Part shown: positions 7,247 through 16,899 of the stretch, one piece after another | How positions within the stretch are numbered: position 1 is the stretch's first letter | Layout: the number at the start of each line of letters is the position of its first letter | Origin: Maribacter_C sp964554895 | GTDB lineage: Bacteria; Bacteroidota; Bacteroidia; Flavobacteriales; Flavobacteriaceae | Direction: 5' to 3' | Assembly: GCA_964554895.1 (NCBI GenBank) | Contig: CAZKQM010000002.1 | Span: 1 to 64,000, forward strand | DNA: 64,000 nucleotides | Translations under genes and position numbers: made by a program | Notes under the pieces: generated by a model | Told to the model about the DNA's origin: nothing | Database searches by the model: none | What the model saw: the letters and a program-made list of their open reading frames with translations, nothing else

Positions 7247-9391
7247 ATGAAAAAATTTACATTCATTTGGTTAGTTCTTTTAATGACGACCAATTTAACC
7301 GCACAAATAAAAAAAATAACAGGTACAGTAACTGATTTTGATGGCGCACCTTTTCCGGGCGTAACCGTTGCCGTTGAAAAAACAAATGTTGCGGTATTAA
7401 CAAATTTTGAGGGTTATTATGAAATAGAGGGTTTAGATAATCAAAAGCTTGTTTTTTCATTTATAGGTCGAAAAACGGTGAAAATACCCATCGGGTCTTC
7501 AAATGTTATCAATGTTCAATTAGAAGATGACACTCAGTATTTAGAAGAAGTAGTTGTAACCGCTCAAGGTATTAGAAGAGAAAAAAAAGCTTTAGGTTAT
7601 GCAGTTAGCTCAGTTGGTTCTCATCAACTGAGTAAAAGAAAAAATAGAAAAGCTGCTCGTGCTCTTTCAGGAAAAGTATCTGGTGTACAGATAACCTCAG
7701 CTGGTGGTGCATCAGGTTCTGCCACCAATGTTAAAATTAGAGGCTATAGTTCTTTTAATGCAAGTAATAAAGCTTTGTTCATAGTTGATGGTGTGCCTAT
7801 TGATACTAGAAGCAATAATGTACTTTCACAAATCAACCCTGAGGATATCAACAAAGTTGAAGTATTAAATGGTTTAGCGGCAGCTACTCTTTACGGTAAA
7901 CAAGGTCAAGGTGGTGTAATTCTGGTGTCCACGAAAAAAGGAGATTTTAAAATTAATAGTAGTGAAAATGTCATTGTCAATCCTTTTGAGAATAACGAAC
8001 ATTATGAGGCGATTACTGAAAACAGTTTTGAAAGAGTAGCTTTGAATCCCCTTTCAACTTTCGCCATAGATGTTGATAAGGCTGGTTATAGCAATGTAAG
8101 AAGGTTCATTAACAGAGGGCAAAAAGTACCTGTTGATGCCGTGAAGATTGAAGAAATGGTTAATTATTTTGATTATGAATATCAGCAACCAAACGGAGAA
8201 CATCCTTTTTCAATTCATACTGAAGCTGCGTTAACGCCTTGGAATTCGAAAACAAAATTGGTTCGTATTGGCCTTCAAGGTAAGACCTATGAAAATGAAG
8301 AATTGCCCGCCTCGAACCTAACTTTTTTAATTGATGTTTCAGGTTCAATGAATAGTCCTAATAAATTACCACTATTAAAATCGGCTTTCAGATTATTAGT
8401 AAATCAGCTTCGAGAAAAGGATAAAGTGTCGATTGTAGTTTATGCTGGAGCGGCAGGAGTGGTGCTAAAACCTACACGTGGCAGTAACAAAGAGAAAATT
8501 CTTAACGCTTTAAATAATCTATCTGCGGGAGGTTCTACGGCAGGTGGAGAAGGTATAGAATTGGCCTACAAATTGGCAGCAGAGAATTATAAAGAAAACG
8601 GAAATAATCGCGTTATTTTGGCTACTGATGGCGATTTTAATGTGGGCGCTTCTAGTAATAAAGCCATGGAAAAATTGATTGAAGAAAAAAGAAAATCAGG
8701 TGTATTTCTTTCTGTGCTGGGTTTTGGAATGGGAAATTACCAAGACTCAAAGTTAGAAACTCTTGCTGATAAGGGTAATGGAAATCACGCCTATATCGAT
8801 ACTATGCAAGAAGCACAAAAGGTTTTTGGTAAGGAGTTTGGTGGCACGCTGTATACCATTGCCAAAGATGTTAAAATTCAGGTAGAGTTTAATCCTAGTC
8901 AAATTCAAGCATACCGCTTGATTGGATATGAAAATCGCCTTTTAGAAGATGAAGATTTTATTGATGATACTAAAGATGCAGGAGAATTAGGAAGCGGACA
9001 CAAAGTAACTGCATTGTATGAAGTGATACCTGTTGGGGTTGAGAGTGCGTATATTAAAGATAATCTTGATTTAAAATATACCAAGTCAACGGTAAACACA
9101 GAATTATCAGATGAGTTGTTGACAGTGAAATTTCGATATAAAAAGCCGAAGGGTACAAAAAGTATTGAAATGGTTGAAGTGATGAAAAATACAGCTTCTG
9201 AAATGTCTTCCGATTTTAAATTTGCTGCCGCTGTTGCCTTATACGGTATGCATTTAAAAAATTCTAATTATATAAATGAAACAAAATTAAAAGATGTCAT
9301 TAGTCTGGCTGAAAAAGGAAAGGGTAAGGACCATAATGGGTATCGCTCTGAATTTATTCGATTGGTGTCAGCAACAGAAAGTTTGCCTTAA
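7247..9391 (+). CDS. vWA domain protein with CarboxypepD_reg and TonB plug modules (YfbK-like)
   Basis: A 714-residue exported protein with a signal peptide ending near NLTAQ. In order it has a CarboxypepD_reg-like domain (about 22-100), a SusC-type plug domain (about 105-225, including ALFIVDGVPID and LYGKQGQGGVILVSTK), a von Willebrand N-terminal module, a vWA domain with the MIDAS motif DVSGSM near residue 362, and a C-terminal DUF3520/YfbK-like region. No outer-membrane barrel is present. The frame is open from 7208, but ATG 7247 gives the signal peptide. A strong terminator follows. The family is usually called YfbK-like, and its role is not established. Confidence 0.85.
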   Translation: MKKFTFIWLVLLMTTNLTAQIKKITGTVTDFDGAPFPGVTVAVEKTNVAVLTNFEGYYEIEGLDNQKLVFSFIGRKTVKIPIGSSNVINVQLEDDTQYLEEVVVTAQGIRREKKALGYAVSSVGSHQLSKRKNRKAARALSGKVSGVQITSAGGASGSATNVKIRGYSSFNASNKALFIVDGVPIDTRSNNVLSQINPEDINKVEVLNGLAAATLYGKQGQGGVILVSTKKGDFKINSSENVIVNPFENNEHYEAITENSFERVALNPLSTFAIDVDKAGYSNVRRFINRGQKVPVDAVKIEEMVNYFDYEYQQPNGEHPFSIHTEAALTPWNSKTKLVRIGLQGKTYENEELPASNLTFLIDVSGSMNSPNKLPLLKSAFRLLVNQLREKDKVSIVVYAGAAGVVLKPTRGSNKEKILNALNNLSAGGSTAGGEGIELAYKLAAENYKENGNNRVILATDGDFNVGASSNKAMEKLIEEKRKSGVFLSVLGFGMGNYQDSKLETLADKGNGNHAYIDTMQEAQKVFGKEFGGTLYTIAKDVKIQVEFNPSQIQAYRLIGYENRLLEDEDFIDDTKDAGELGSGHKVTALYEVIPVGVESAYIKDNLDLKYTKSTVNTELSDELLTVKFRYKKPKGTKSIEMVEVMKNTASEMSSDFKFAAAVALYGMHLKNSNYINETKLKDVISLAEKGKGKDHNGYRSEFIRLVSATESLP

Positions 9392-9393
9392 TT

Positions 9394-9418
9394 AAAAGTG
9401 CCTTCGGGCACTTTTTTT
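9394..9418 (+). terminator. Rho-independent terminator
   Basis: AAAAGTGCC-TTCG-GGCACTTTT forms a 9-bp stem with a stable TTCG tetraloop, followed by further T. It starts 2 bases after the stop of the vWA gene and ends the two-gene unit. Confidence 0.92.
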
Positions 9419-9500
9419 GTTTCGTTAAGAATTGTACAAGGTAAATAAGTTCATTTTAATTCATGTATAAATTTGTATTTTCATAGTTCAAACATAAACT

Positions 9501-10847
9501 ATGAAATTCATTTTCAGCTTTATATTAGGCTTACTCTCTCTACAACTCATGGCGCAACAAATACTTCCTGAAAAAGAAAGAGCAAATGTTGTTGATGAAC
9601 TTTTGGCCGATCGTTTCAATAATTTACTACCTGAGTTAATGGATATAACGGCTATTGATATGTGGATTCTCATTTCACGAGAATATAATGAAGACCCCGT
9701 TTTAAAAACCATGTTGCCTGCCAAATGGTTGAATGCCAGGCGAAGAACTGTACTGGTATTCTATAGAGATAAAACCAAAAATACCATTGAAAAACTTGCA
9801 GTTGCGCGCTATAATGTGGGTAAAAATATAGTATCTGCATGGGATAAAGAAAAAGAACCCAATCAATGGAAACGTTTGATGGAATTGATTGAAGAAAGAA
9901 ATCCGAAGAAAATAGGATTGAATTTTTCTAAAGACCACAATATTGCAGACGGTTTAGATAAAACCGATTATGATGAATTTATGCAGAACCTTCCGCAAAA
10001 ATATCATAAAAAAGTAGTTTCCGCAGAGCAATTGGCAGTACGATGGATCGAAACGCGCACTGAACGTGAAATGGTTATTTACAATCAATTGGTAAATATT
10101 ACCCATGATATTATTGCCGAAGCGTTTTCAGAAAAAGTAATAACACCAGGTGTGACTACAACCACAGCGGTAGAGTGGTGGATGCGTCAAAAAGTAACAG
10201 ATTTAGGCTTAGAGACATGGTTTCATCCTACCGTTGATGTACAGCGAACCAGTGAAGAATTGGTAGGTCATCTCTATTCTTTTTCAGGCAGACCTGACGA
10301 TACAATTATATTACCAGGCGATTTATTGCACTGTGATTTTGGTATTACCTACTTGCGTTTAAATACTGATTGTCAAGAATTAGCCTATGTTTTGCGGCCT
10401 AATGAGAAAGCAGCACCGAAGTTTTTGGTAGATGGCTTAGCTGCCGGAAATAAAGTTCAAGATTTTTTGACGTCAAATATGATACAAGGTAGAACTGGAA
10501 ATGAAATTTTAGCGAAAGCATTGTCAGAAGCAAAAACTGCTGGCTTAAGACCAGCTATTTATACGCATCCCTTAGGTATGTATGGCCATTCAGCTGGCAC
10601 CACTATTGGTATGTGGGATTCGCAAGGTGGCGTTATGAAAGATGATGGAGAAAATTATCCTCTCAACACCAATACTGTCTATGCTATTGAATTAAATTCA
10701 ACGATTGCTATACCAGAATGGAAAAGAGATATACGCATTATGTTAGAAGAAGCAGGTTTTTATGGCGAACAAGGATTTCGCTATGTTAATGGCAGGCAAA
10801 CTAAGTTATTGTTGATTCCGAGAGTGAAAACGCATCAGGCTAATTGA
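9501..10847 (+). CDS. Exported M24 family metallopeptidase (Xaa-Pro aminopeptidase-like)
   Basis: A 448-residue protein with a signal peptide ending near LQLMAQ, an N-terminal creatinase-like domain (about 30-190) and a C-terminal pita-bread M24 domain. Candidate metal ligands are both Asp of LLHCDFGITYLRLNTDC, His in THPLGMYGHSAG, Glu in YAIELNS and Glu in MLEEAGFYG, so the five-ligand set appears complete. A TAAATTTG -7 box at 9468-9475 suggests its own promoter with a short leader. It sits between plug/vWA and TPR genes, but nothing ties it to them functionally. Peptide trimming in the periplasm is the likely role. Confidence 0.85.
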   Translation: MKFIFSFILGLLSLQLMAQQILPEKERANVVDELLADRFNNLLPELMDITAIDMWILISREYNEDPVLKTMLPAKWLNARRRTVLVFYRDKTKNTIEKLAVARYNVGKNIVSAWDKEKEPNQWKRLMELIEERNPKKIGLNFSKDHNIADGLDKTDYDEFMQNLPQKYHKKVVSAEQLAVRWIETRTEREMVIYNQLVNITHDIIAEAFSEKVITPGVTTTTAVEWWMRQKVTDLGLETWFHPTVDVQRTSEELVGHLYSFSGRPDDTIILPGDLLHCDFGITYLRLNTDCQELAYVLRPNEKAAPKFLVDGLAAGNKVQDFLTSNMIQGRTGNEILAKALSEAKTAGLRPAIYTHPLGMYGHSAGTTIGMWDSQGGVMKDDGENYPLNTNTVYAIELNSTIAIPEWKRDIRIMLEEAGFYGEQGFRYVNGRQTKLLLIPRVKTHQAN

Positions 10848-10875
10848 GTAAAAAATTGTGTTTTTACGTTTTTTT
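10848..10875 (+). terminator. AT-rich hairpin, possible terminator
   Basis: GTAAAAA (10848-10854) pairs with TTTTTAC (10861-10867), followed by G and eight T. The stem is weak but the T tract is strong. It begins directly after the M24 peptidase stop codon. Confidence 0.5.
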
Positions 10876-10901
10876 TATTAAATTAAAGAAAAAAAATAGC
10901 A

Positions 10902-12053
10902 GTGATACAGAGAATCTATTGTGTTTTCGTACTATTTCTGGGATCAATTCAGTTATTTTCTCAAGAGCCCGAGACCAGTAATTTTAAACACTATTGCAGT
11001 AGCGGAGAAATTCCTGTAGCAAAACAACAGGCTAGTCAAGCTATTGGTAGCCAAAATGGTAGCGTTCTTGTTACTAATGAAACGAGACTTCAACAATTTT
11101 CAAATTCAGATAAGGCTTTACTGAAAAACAATCTTTATAAAGAAGATCAAGTCGCACAAGCTACTGAAATAAAATCCTTTCTTAAAGGTGTCTCAGATGG
11201 TAGTGAAACACCAGAAGTTATTTATGATAGGTATATGAATTTGAGTAAATTAAATTCAAAAAATGCAGTACTGATGTTAGATGCATTTTCCTTCATGAAA
11301 AATAAAGATGCTGTACTGGCAGATAAAGTTGTTTCTAATTTGGTAACACAAAATTCTGAAGATATTCAAGTACTACAAATTGCTTCAAAGGTATATTCTG
11401 CGGCAGGAGATTATGAAAAAGTCTTAGCCTATAATGAAACCCTAGTTCGATTAGAACCCAATAACTTTAATGCTCATTTAAATAGGGCTTTGGCGAAAAG
11501 AGAATTAGGTAAGTATCAAGAAGCCCTCCAAGACTTACTAGATCTCAATTCAAAGAATGAATATTTTTCGACCACTGAATTAGGTTTGAAAAAAACAGTT
11601 ACACGTGAAATAAAAAACCTAATTAGTAAACACAGGTCTGAATTGAATTTAAGTCAGGTTGACAAACATTATTTGGTAAACCTGAAATACAAAGCCAGAT
11701 TAGTTTTTGAATGGAATATACCTGGCGCAGAATTTGAAATCCAATTTGTGAATCCGAAAAAAAGATTTTTTAGCTGGCAACATACTGCTACGGCCTTAGC
11801 GAATCGTTTGAAAAAGGAAGTTGCACATAATTACCGACTTGAAGAATATGAGATTTACGGCGATGATAATGGCGAATGGGTAATTAATGCAAAATATTTA
11901 GGTAAAGAACAACTGACCGATGAGGTTCCGTTAGTTTTAAAGGCTTCTATTTATGAAAATTTTGGTTCTGCAGCACAGACCAAAGAAGATATTGTAATTC
12001 ACTTTACAAAGCCTGGTGAAAAAATAAATGTAAAAAGACTTATGCTTAAGTGA
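10902..12053 (+). CDS. Exported TPR protein with DUF2135-like C-terminal domain
   Basis: A 383-residue protein with a GTG start and a signal peptide ending near IQLFSQ. A helical middle region (about 80-240) includes TPR-like repeats (for example AGDYEKVLAYNETLVRLEPN). The C-terminal beta-rich domain (about 265-375) contains ARLVFEWNIPGAEFEIQFVN. The same domain closes the next gene (ARLVFEWN versus TRLVFEWN, then QFVNP and a W-x-H pattern), so the two are related by domain sharing. The end, with VINAKYLG and SIYENFGS, resembles DUF2135/YfaP. Function unknown. vWA and DUF2135 proteins often occur together, as they do here. Confidence 0.75.
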   Translation: MIQRIYCVFVLFLGSIQLFSQEPETSNFKHYCSSGEIPVAKQQASQAIGSQNGSVLVTNETRLQQFSNSDKALLKNNLYKEDQVAQATEIKSFLKGVSDGSETPEVIYDRYMNLSKLNSKNAVLMLDAFSFMKNKDAVLADKVVSNLVTQNSEDIQVLQIASKVYSAAGDYEKVLAYNETLVRLEPNNFNAHLNRALAKRELGKYQEALQDLLDLNSKNEYFSTTELGLKKTVTREIKNLISKHRSELNLSQVDKHYLVNLKYKARLVFEWNIPGAEFEIQFVNPKKRFFSWQHTATALANRLKKEVAHNYRLEEYEIYGDDNGEWVINAKYLGKEQLTDEVPLVLKASIYENFGSAAQTKEDIVIHFTKPGEKINVKRLMLK

Positions 12054-12225
12054 AACTTGTTTCATTCTAGTCTTTTTTCTGATTTTATAGGTTCACAATG
12101 TGTTTTTATTTCAGATAGTTATTGTTTGTGCGATTCTAAAGGTAAATTATTAATTTTTTAACAATAAAAGGTAAAAAAAGCCGATTAACGGCACGAAATT
12201 TGTTGCTTTTTCAAGAACTCTAAAA

Positions 12226-14031
12226 ATGAATATTATGAAAAAATTTGGCACATTTTTATTCTGCTTCCTCTTAGTTCAATTGACTTCTTATGGTCAAGAA
12301 AATGAACGTATACTAAAAGGAAAAGTTACTGATGGTAAGAATCCTATAGAAAATGTAGCCATTGCCATTCAAGATAAAACACCTACAACGAAAACTGATG
12401 TTGAAGGTTATTATCAAATAAATGTGTCTACTGGTGATGTGGTTACCTATTCTTTTGTTGGTTTGAAAACAGTTTCAATAAAGATTGAAGATGTGACCCG
12501 AATTCTTAATCCGGTAATGTTGCCCGATGTTACAGAATTGGATGAGGTTGTGGTAGAGGCTAGCAGGCGGCGCTCACAAAAAGATATGGAAGAAGATTAC
12601 CCCATCAACAAAAGAATAATTAGAACTGCTTGGGGCTATTTAGATGCCGATCGTGCGGCTGGTAATATTCGTATGATGTCAGAAGATGAAATAAATCCTA
12701 TTTCATTATGTATACTTGATTTAATCAGAAATAGATTTCCAGGTGTACGTGTAATTGGTTCTTGTACTACGGGTGGTTCCCTTTCAGATTTTGGTATAGG
12801 CAGTCAAAACCTTCAAGTAGGAGGTTCAGTAATCATAAGAGGGTTACAGAGTTTGGCGAGTTCATCACCTGCAATTTTTGATGTAGATGGTCAGATTTTT
12901 ACAGATACCCCTATTTGGATTGATGTGAATAGCATAAAGCGTATTGCTATTCTATATAATTTGGCTACTACAGCTACGTACGGTAGTCTTGGGCGTGGGG
13001 GTGTAATTGTTATAAATACGTTTGGAGGAAATCCTCAAAACGGAGAAATTGTTGATCGTGCACGTTTGAAAAATAATTTTTTAAAAAGTAAAGTTTTAAC
13101 AAAAAGCGAAGTCGCCGACAATACGCCCCAATATATGCAAGAATTACAGGGGAGTTCAACAATTGAAGAAGCAAAAGCCGTATATCAAAAATTCAATAAT
13201 CGATATAGTAGTAGTCCGTATTTCTTTATTGATGCCAGTAAATATTTTCATGATAAATGGGAAGACGTCTCTTTTGCAGATGAAATTATTGACAATAATT
13301 CAAACGCCTTCAAGGGTAATGCGGTATTATTAAAAGCATTGGCGTACAACTATGAAGAACAGGGTCGTTTTAAAAAGGCGAATAAAGCCTATAAAGATGC
13401 GTTTATTTTAAGACCTAATTACGCTCAGAGTTATTTAGATATGGCGAATAGCTATCGCAATATTAATGAAGTCAAACAAGCGACTTCATTATATGCACGT
13501 TATGAGTACTTGATACAAGAAGGATTTTTAGAGCGTGATACAGTTGGTTTTGAGCCCATTTTCAATAGAGAATATAATAATCTTCTGATGTTGAATAAAA
13601 GAGCTGTTGTTAAAGGTAATAAGTCAAAGAATCTCTATATCGCTAAAGAATCTTTTGAGGGTACACGTTTGGTTTTTGAATGGAATGATAGTGAAGCTGA
13701 ATTTGATTTACAATTTGTGAATCCTGGAAATCAATACCATACTTGGAAGCATAGCTTGGCAGATAATTCAGAGACCATTGCCCTTGAAAAAGAATATGGG
13801 TATAACACGACTGAATATTTATTAGATGGTTCATTACCTGGTAAATGGAAAGTCAATGTGAATTACTTAGGTAATAAGAGTTTAACGCCTACTTATTTAA
13901 AGGCAACCATTTATCGTAATTATGGCTCAAAGTCGCAACGTAAAGAAGTAAAAGTGTTCAAACTATCTTTAAAGAATGTAAATCATGAACTGTTTAATCT
14001 TATAAGTTCTACTGGACTTTCTGTGAATTGA
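12226..14031 (+). CDS. Exported CarboxypepD_reg/plug/TPR protein with DUF2135-like C terminus
   Basis: A 601-residue protein with a signal peptide ending near QLTSYGQ. It has a CarboxypepD_reg-like domain (about 28-105, ending with LDEVVVEASRR), a plug-like domain (about 150-270, including SVIIRGLQSL and GSLGRGGVIVINTFGG), TPR-like helices (about 360-430) and the C-terminal beta domain shared with the preceding gene (TRLVFEWND, LQFVNPG, KWKVNVNYLG). It has no beta-barrel. Start may be 12226 or 12235. The 172-bp leader contains a small GCCG-ATTAA-CGGC hairpin at 12180-12192. Together with its neighbours it forms a set of barrel-less plug proteins of unknown function. Confidence 0.78.
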   Translation: MNIMKKFGTFLFCFLLVQLTSYGQENERILKGKVTDGKNPIENVAIAIQDKTPTTKTDVEGYYQINVSTGDVVTYSFVGLKTVSIKIEDVTRILNPVMLPDVTELDEVVVEASRRRSQKDMEEDYPINKRIIRTAWGYLDADRAAGNIRMMSEDEINPISLCILDLIRNRFPGVRVIGSCTTGGSLSDFGIGSQNLQVGGSVIIRGLQSLASSSPAIFDVDGQIFTDTPIWIDVNSIKRIAILYNLATTATYGSLGRGGVIVINTFGGNPQNGEIVDRARLKNNFLKSKVLTKSEVADNTPQYMQELQGSSTIEEAKAVYQKFNNRYSSSPYFFIDASKYFHDKWEDVSFADEIIDNNSNAFKGNAVLLKALAYNYEEQGRFKKANKAYKDAFILRPNYAQSYLDMANSYRNINEVKQATSLYARYEYLIQEGFLERDTVGFEPIFNREYNNLLMLNKRAVVKGNKSKNLYIAKESFEGTRLVFEWNDSEAEFDLQFVNPGNQYHTWKHSLADNSETIALEKEYGYNTTEYLLDGSLPGKWKVNVNYLGNKSLTPTYLKATIYRNYGSKSQRKEVKVFKLSLKNVNHELFNLISSTGLSVN

Positions 14032-14064
14032 TTTTTATTTAATTTTTTCAATTTAGTGACATTA

Positions 14065-15195
14065 ATGCGAACCTTTTTATGTCTAATTTTTTGTTTCAAT
14101 ATACAAATCATTAATGGTCAAATTGATTACAGCAGTAGCATTATTGATTCCAAAACTAATGAGCCTGTTGCCTTCGTAAACATCGGAATTATTGATTCAG
14201 GTATCGGCACAGTTAGTGATGAAAACGGTCACTTTAGTTTGCATTTAAAACCGAATAGCTATGAGCCAAATTCAAAAATTATTTTTTCGGCTTTAGGGTA
14301 TGAAACCCGTTTTATTCCTGTTTCTAATCTTAATTCAGTTACTGGCTCGAACGCTGAAATTTCACTCATACCAAAGTCCTTAGAACTTAATGAAGTTGTA
14401 GTTTCTAACAAAAAAGGACGATTTATTAATGATCATATTGGATACCGTAATTATGGCCAAAAAAATTACGGTTATTGGAAAGATAATATTGCCTTAGGCG
14501 GAGAATTAGCGACCCGAATTATTGCTAAAAGCGGCCTGCGTAGGTTAAATACTTTTGAGTTTCAAGTACGGCAAAACCCCTCTGATAGTTTGTTGTTGCG
14601 AGTAAACATTTACGAAGATGATGGCCCCGTAGGAAAACCGAAAACAAACTTGAATGCTTCAGGTAAAAATATTCTAGTTACTCTAAAAAGAGATAAATTG
14701 GTACGGGTAGATTTGCGACCTTATGATATATATACCAAGGATGATTTTATAGTATCCTTAGAGCTGCTTAAGGTTTATGGTCAGAATGAACTTGACTTGA
14801 TTTTATTTGCTTCCTATACCAATTATGGTTCATTTAGAAAATATGCCAGTCAAGATAAGTGGGAAGAACTATCTGATTTAAACATGGCGTTTTATATTGA
14901 GTCTGAATTGTTAGTTTCAGAAAAGCAGGCAGCCCGTTTTGATAAACGAATTGAGAAAAAAGCAAAAAGACAAAGAACACTTTCCGGCTTTGTAATTATG
15001 AAAGGTAAAATGATTTCAAATGTCAATGTTTATAATAATACAACAAAAAAAGAGGTAATTTCAGATGAAAGTGGACGCTATATTATTGCCGTAAATGAGG
15101 GCGATATACTTACTTTTTCAAAAGAGGGCTTAAAAGATTTCAGTTTCAGAGTCACTGAAAAACTCACCCAAAATGCATTAATGAAAATGAATTAA
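14065..15195 (+). CDS. Exported protein with N- and C-terminal CarboxypepD_reg-like domains
   Basis: A 376-residue protein with a signal peptide ending near IQIINGQ. The N-terminal CarboxypepD_reg-like domain (about 20-115) has AFVNIGI, GIGTVSDENGHF and LNEVVVS. A central region (about 140-290) is unrecognised. A short C-terminal regulatory-like beta domain (about 310-376) has ISDESGRYIIAVNEGD. The frame is open from GTG 14056, but ATG 14065 is preferred. It follows the plug/TPR gene by 33 bases and may share its transcript. It lacks both plug and barrel. Confidence 0.72.
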   Translation: MRTFLCLIFCFNIQIINGQIDYSSSIIDSKTNEPVAFVNIGIIDSGIGTVSDENGHFSLHLKPNSYEPNSKIIFSALGYETRFIPVSNLNSVTGSNAEISLIPKSLELNEVVVSNKKGRFINDHIGYRNYGQKNYGYWKDNIALGGELATRIIAKSGLRRLNTFEFQVRQNPSDSLLLRVNIYEDDGPVGKPKTNLNASGKNILVTLKRDKLVRVDLRPYDIYTKDDFIVSLELLKVYGQNELDLILFASYTNYGSFRKYASQDKWEELSDLNMAFYIESELLVSEKQAARFDKRIEKKAKRQRTLSGFVIMKGKMISNVNVYNNTTKKEVISDESGRYIIAVNEGDILTFSKEGLKDFSFRVTEKLTQNALMKMN

Positions 15196-15198
15196 CTT

Positions 15199-16827
15199 TT
15201 AGACCTGTAAAACCCCCATATTAAAGGGCTTTTCAATAGGAGCATGATTCGCTGCCTCAATACCTAAACTAATCCATTTACGGGTGTCTGTTGGCTCAAT
15301 TACAGCATCGGTCCATAATCTTGCTGCCGCATAGTATGGCGATACCTGATGGTCATAACGATCTTTTATTTTGCTAAATAATTCTTCTTCTTTAGCTGCT
15401 GTTATTTCTTCTCCTTTCTTTTTTAGTGATGCTTTTTCAATTTGCAGTAAAACTTTAGCTGCTGAATTTCCGCTCATTACTGCTAACTCGGCACTTGGCC
15501 ATGCAACAATTAATCTTGGGTCATACGCTTTTCCACACATGGCATAATTTCCGGCCCCATAACTGTTTCCTATGACCACCGTAAATTTCGGAACTACAGA
15601 ATTACTTACGGCATTAACCATTTTAGCACCATCTTTAATAATACCGCCATGTTCACTTTTACTTCCTACCATAAATCCTGTAACATCCTGTAAAAAAACT
15701 AAAGGAATTTTCTTTTGATTACAATTGGCAATAAATCGTGTCGCTTTGTCTGCAGAATCAGAATAAATAACACCACCGAATTGCATTTCACCTTGAGCAT
15801 TTTTTACCACCTTACGTTGATTCGCAACAATGCCCACAGCCCAACCATCGATTCTAGCGTAACCTGTTAAGATTGTTTTACCATAGTCTTCTTTGTATTC
15901 TTCAAAATCAGAATCATCAACCAAACGGTTGATAATTTCGCGCATATCATATTGATCAGCTCTTGACGCCGGTAAAACTCCGAACACATCTTCAATTTTT
16001 TCTTTGGGTTGTTTTGATTTTACTCGATTATAACCAGCTTTTTCAAAATCGCCAATTTTATCTACAATACTTTTAATTTTATCTAAAGCATCTTTGTCAT
16101 CTTTAGCCTTATAATCAGTAACGCCACTTATTTCACAATGTGTGGTAGCCCCACCAAGAGTTTCGTTGTCAATGGTTTCGCCTATAGCGGCTTTTACCAA
16201 ATAACTACCCGCAAGAAAAATACTTCCGGTTTTATCAACAATTAAGGCCTCATCACTCATAATGGGTAAATAAGCGCCACCAGCTACACAGCTACCCATA
16301 ACAGCAGAAATTTGGATAATACCCATACTGCTCATTACTGCATTATTTCTAAAAATTCTTCCAAAATGTTCTTTGTCTGGAAAAATTTCATCTTGCATAG
16401 GCAGGTATACTCCAGCACTATCTACCAAATAAATAATGGGCAGTTTGTTTTCAATAGCAATTTCTTGCGCTCTTAAATTTTTCTTACCCGTAATAGGAAA
16501 CCATGCGCCAGCCTTTACGGTGGCGTCATTTGCGACAACGATGCATTGCTTTCCTGAAATATGACCTATTTTGATAACTACGCCACCTGATGGGCATCCG
16601 CCATGCTCTTCATACATGCCTTCGCCAACCAAAGCTCCTATTTCAATACTCTCTTTGTCTGAGTCGAGAAGGTAAGTAATTCGCTCACGTGCGGTCATTT
16701 TTCCTTTAGCATGGTGCTTTTCAATACGGGATTTACCACCACCTAATTTGACTTTTGCCAGCCTTTTGTTTAAGGCCGATACTAACATCTTGTTGTGATC
16801 TTCGTTTTTGTTGAATTTAAGGTCCAT
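15199..16827 (-). CDS. Acyl-CoA carboxylase carboxyltransferase subunit beta (methylcrotonyl-CoA carboxylase-like)
   Basis: A 542-residue carboxyltransferase of the biotin-dependent acyl-CoA carboxylase family. It transfers CO2 from carboxybiotin to an acyl-CoA. Both crotonase-like halves are present: N-terminal KGKMTARERI, HGGCPSGGVV and an oxyanion region around SCVAGGAYLPIMSDE, and C-terminal FLQDVTGFMVG and GNSYGAGNYAMCGKAYDPR. The end PFNMGVLQV and the overall length resemble methylcrotonyl-CoA carboxylase beta (leucine catabolism). A propionyl-CoA enzyme is the alternative. The biotinylated alpha subunit is not in the window. Confidence 0.88.
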   Translation of the reverse strand: MDLKFNKNEDHNKMLVSALNKRLAKVKLGGGKSRIEKHHAKGKMTARERITYLLDSDKESIEIGALVGEGMYEEHGGCPSGGVVIKIGHISGKQCIVVANDATVKAGAWFPITGKKNLRAQEIAIENKLPIIYLVDSAGVYLPMQDEIFPDKEHFGRIFRNNAVMSSMGIIQISAVMGSCVAGGAYLPIMSDEALIVDKTGSIFLAGSYLVKAAIGETIDNETLGGATTHCEISGVTDYKAKDDKDALDKIKSIVDKIGDFEKAGYNRVKSKQPKEKIEDVFGVLPASRADQYDMREIINRLVDDSDFEEYKEDYGKTILTGYARIDGWAVGIVANQRKVVKNAQGEMQFGGVIYSDSADKATRFIANCNQKKIPLVFLQDVTGFMVGSKSEHGGIIKDGAKMVNAVSNSVVPKFTVVIGNSYGAGNYAMCGKAYDPRLIVAWPSAELAVMSGNSAAKVLLQIEKASLKKKGEEITAAKEEELFSKIKDRYDHQVSPYYAAARLWTDAVIEPTDTRKWISLGIEAANHAPIEKPFNMGVLQV

Positions 16828-16899
16828 TCAGCTTGCTTTCATTCTTAAACAAAGATAAGAAGAGAATTTGATTACATTTGAAGTTCTCAATTTTCAATT

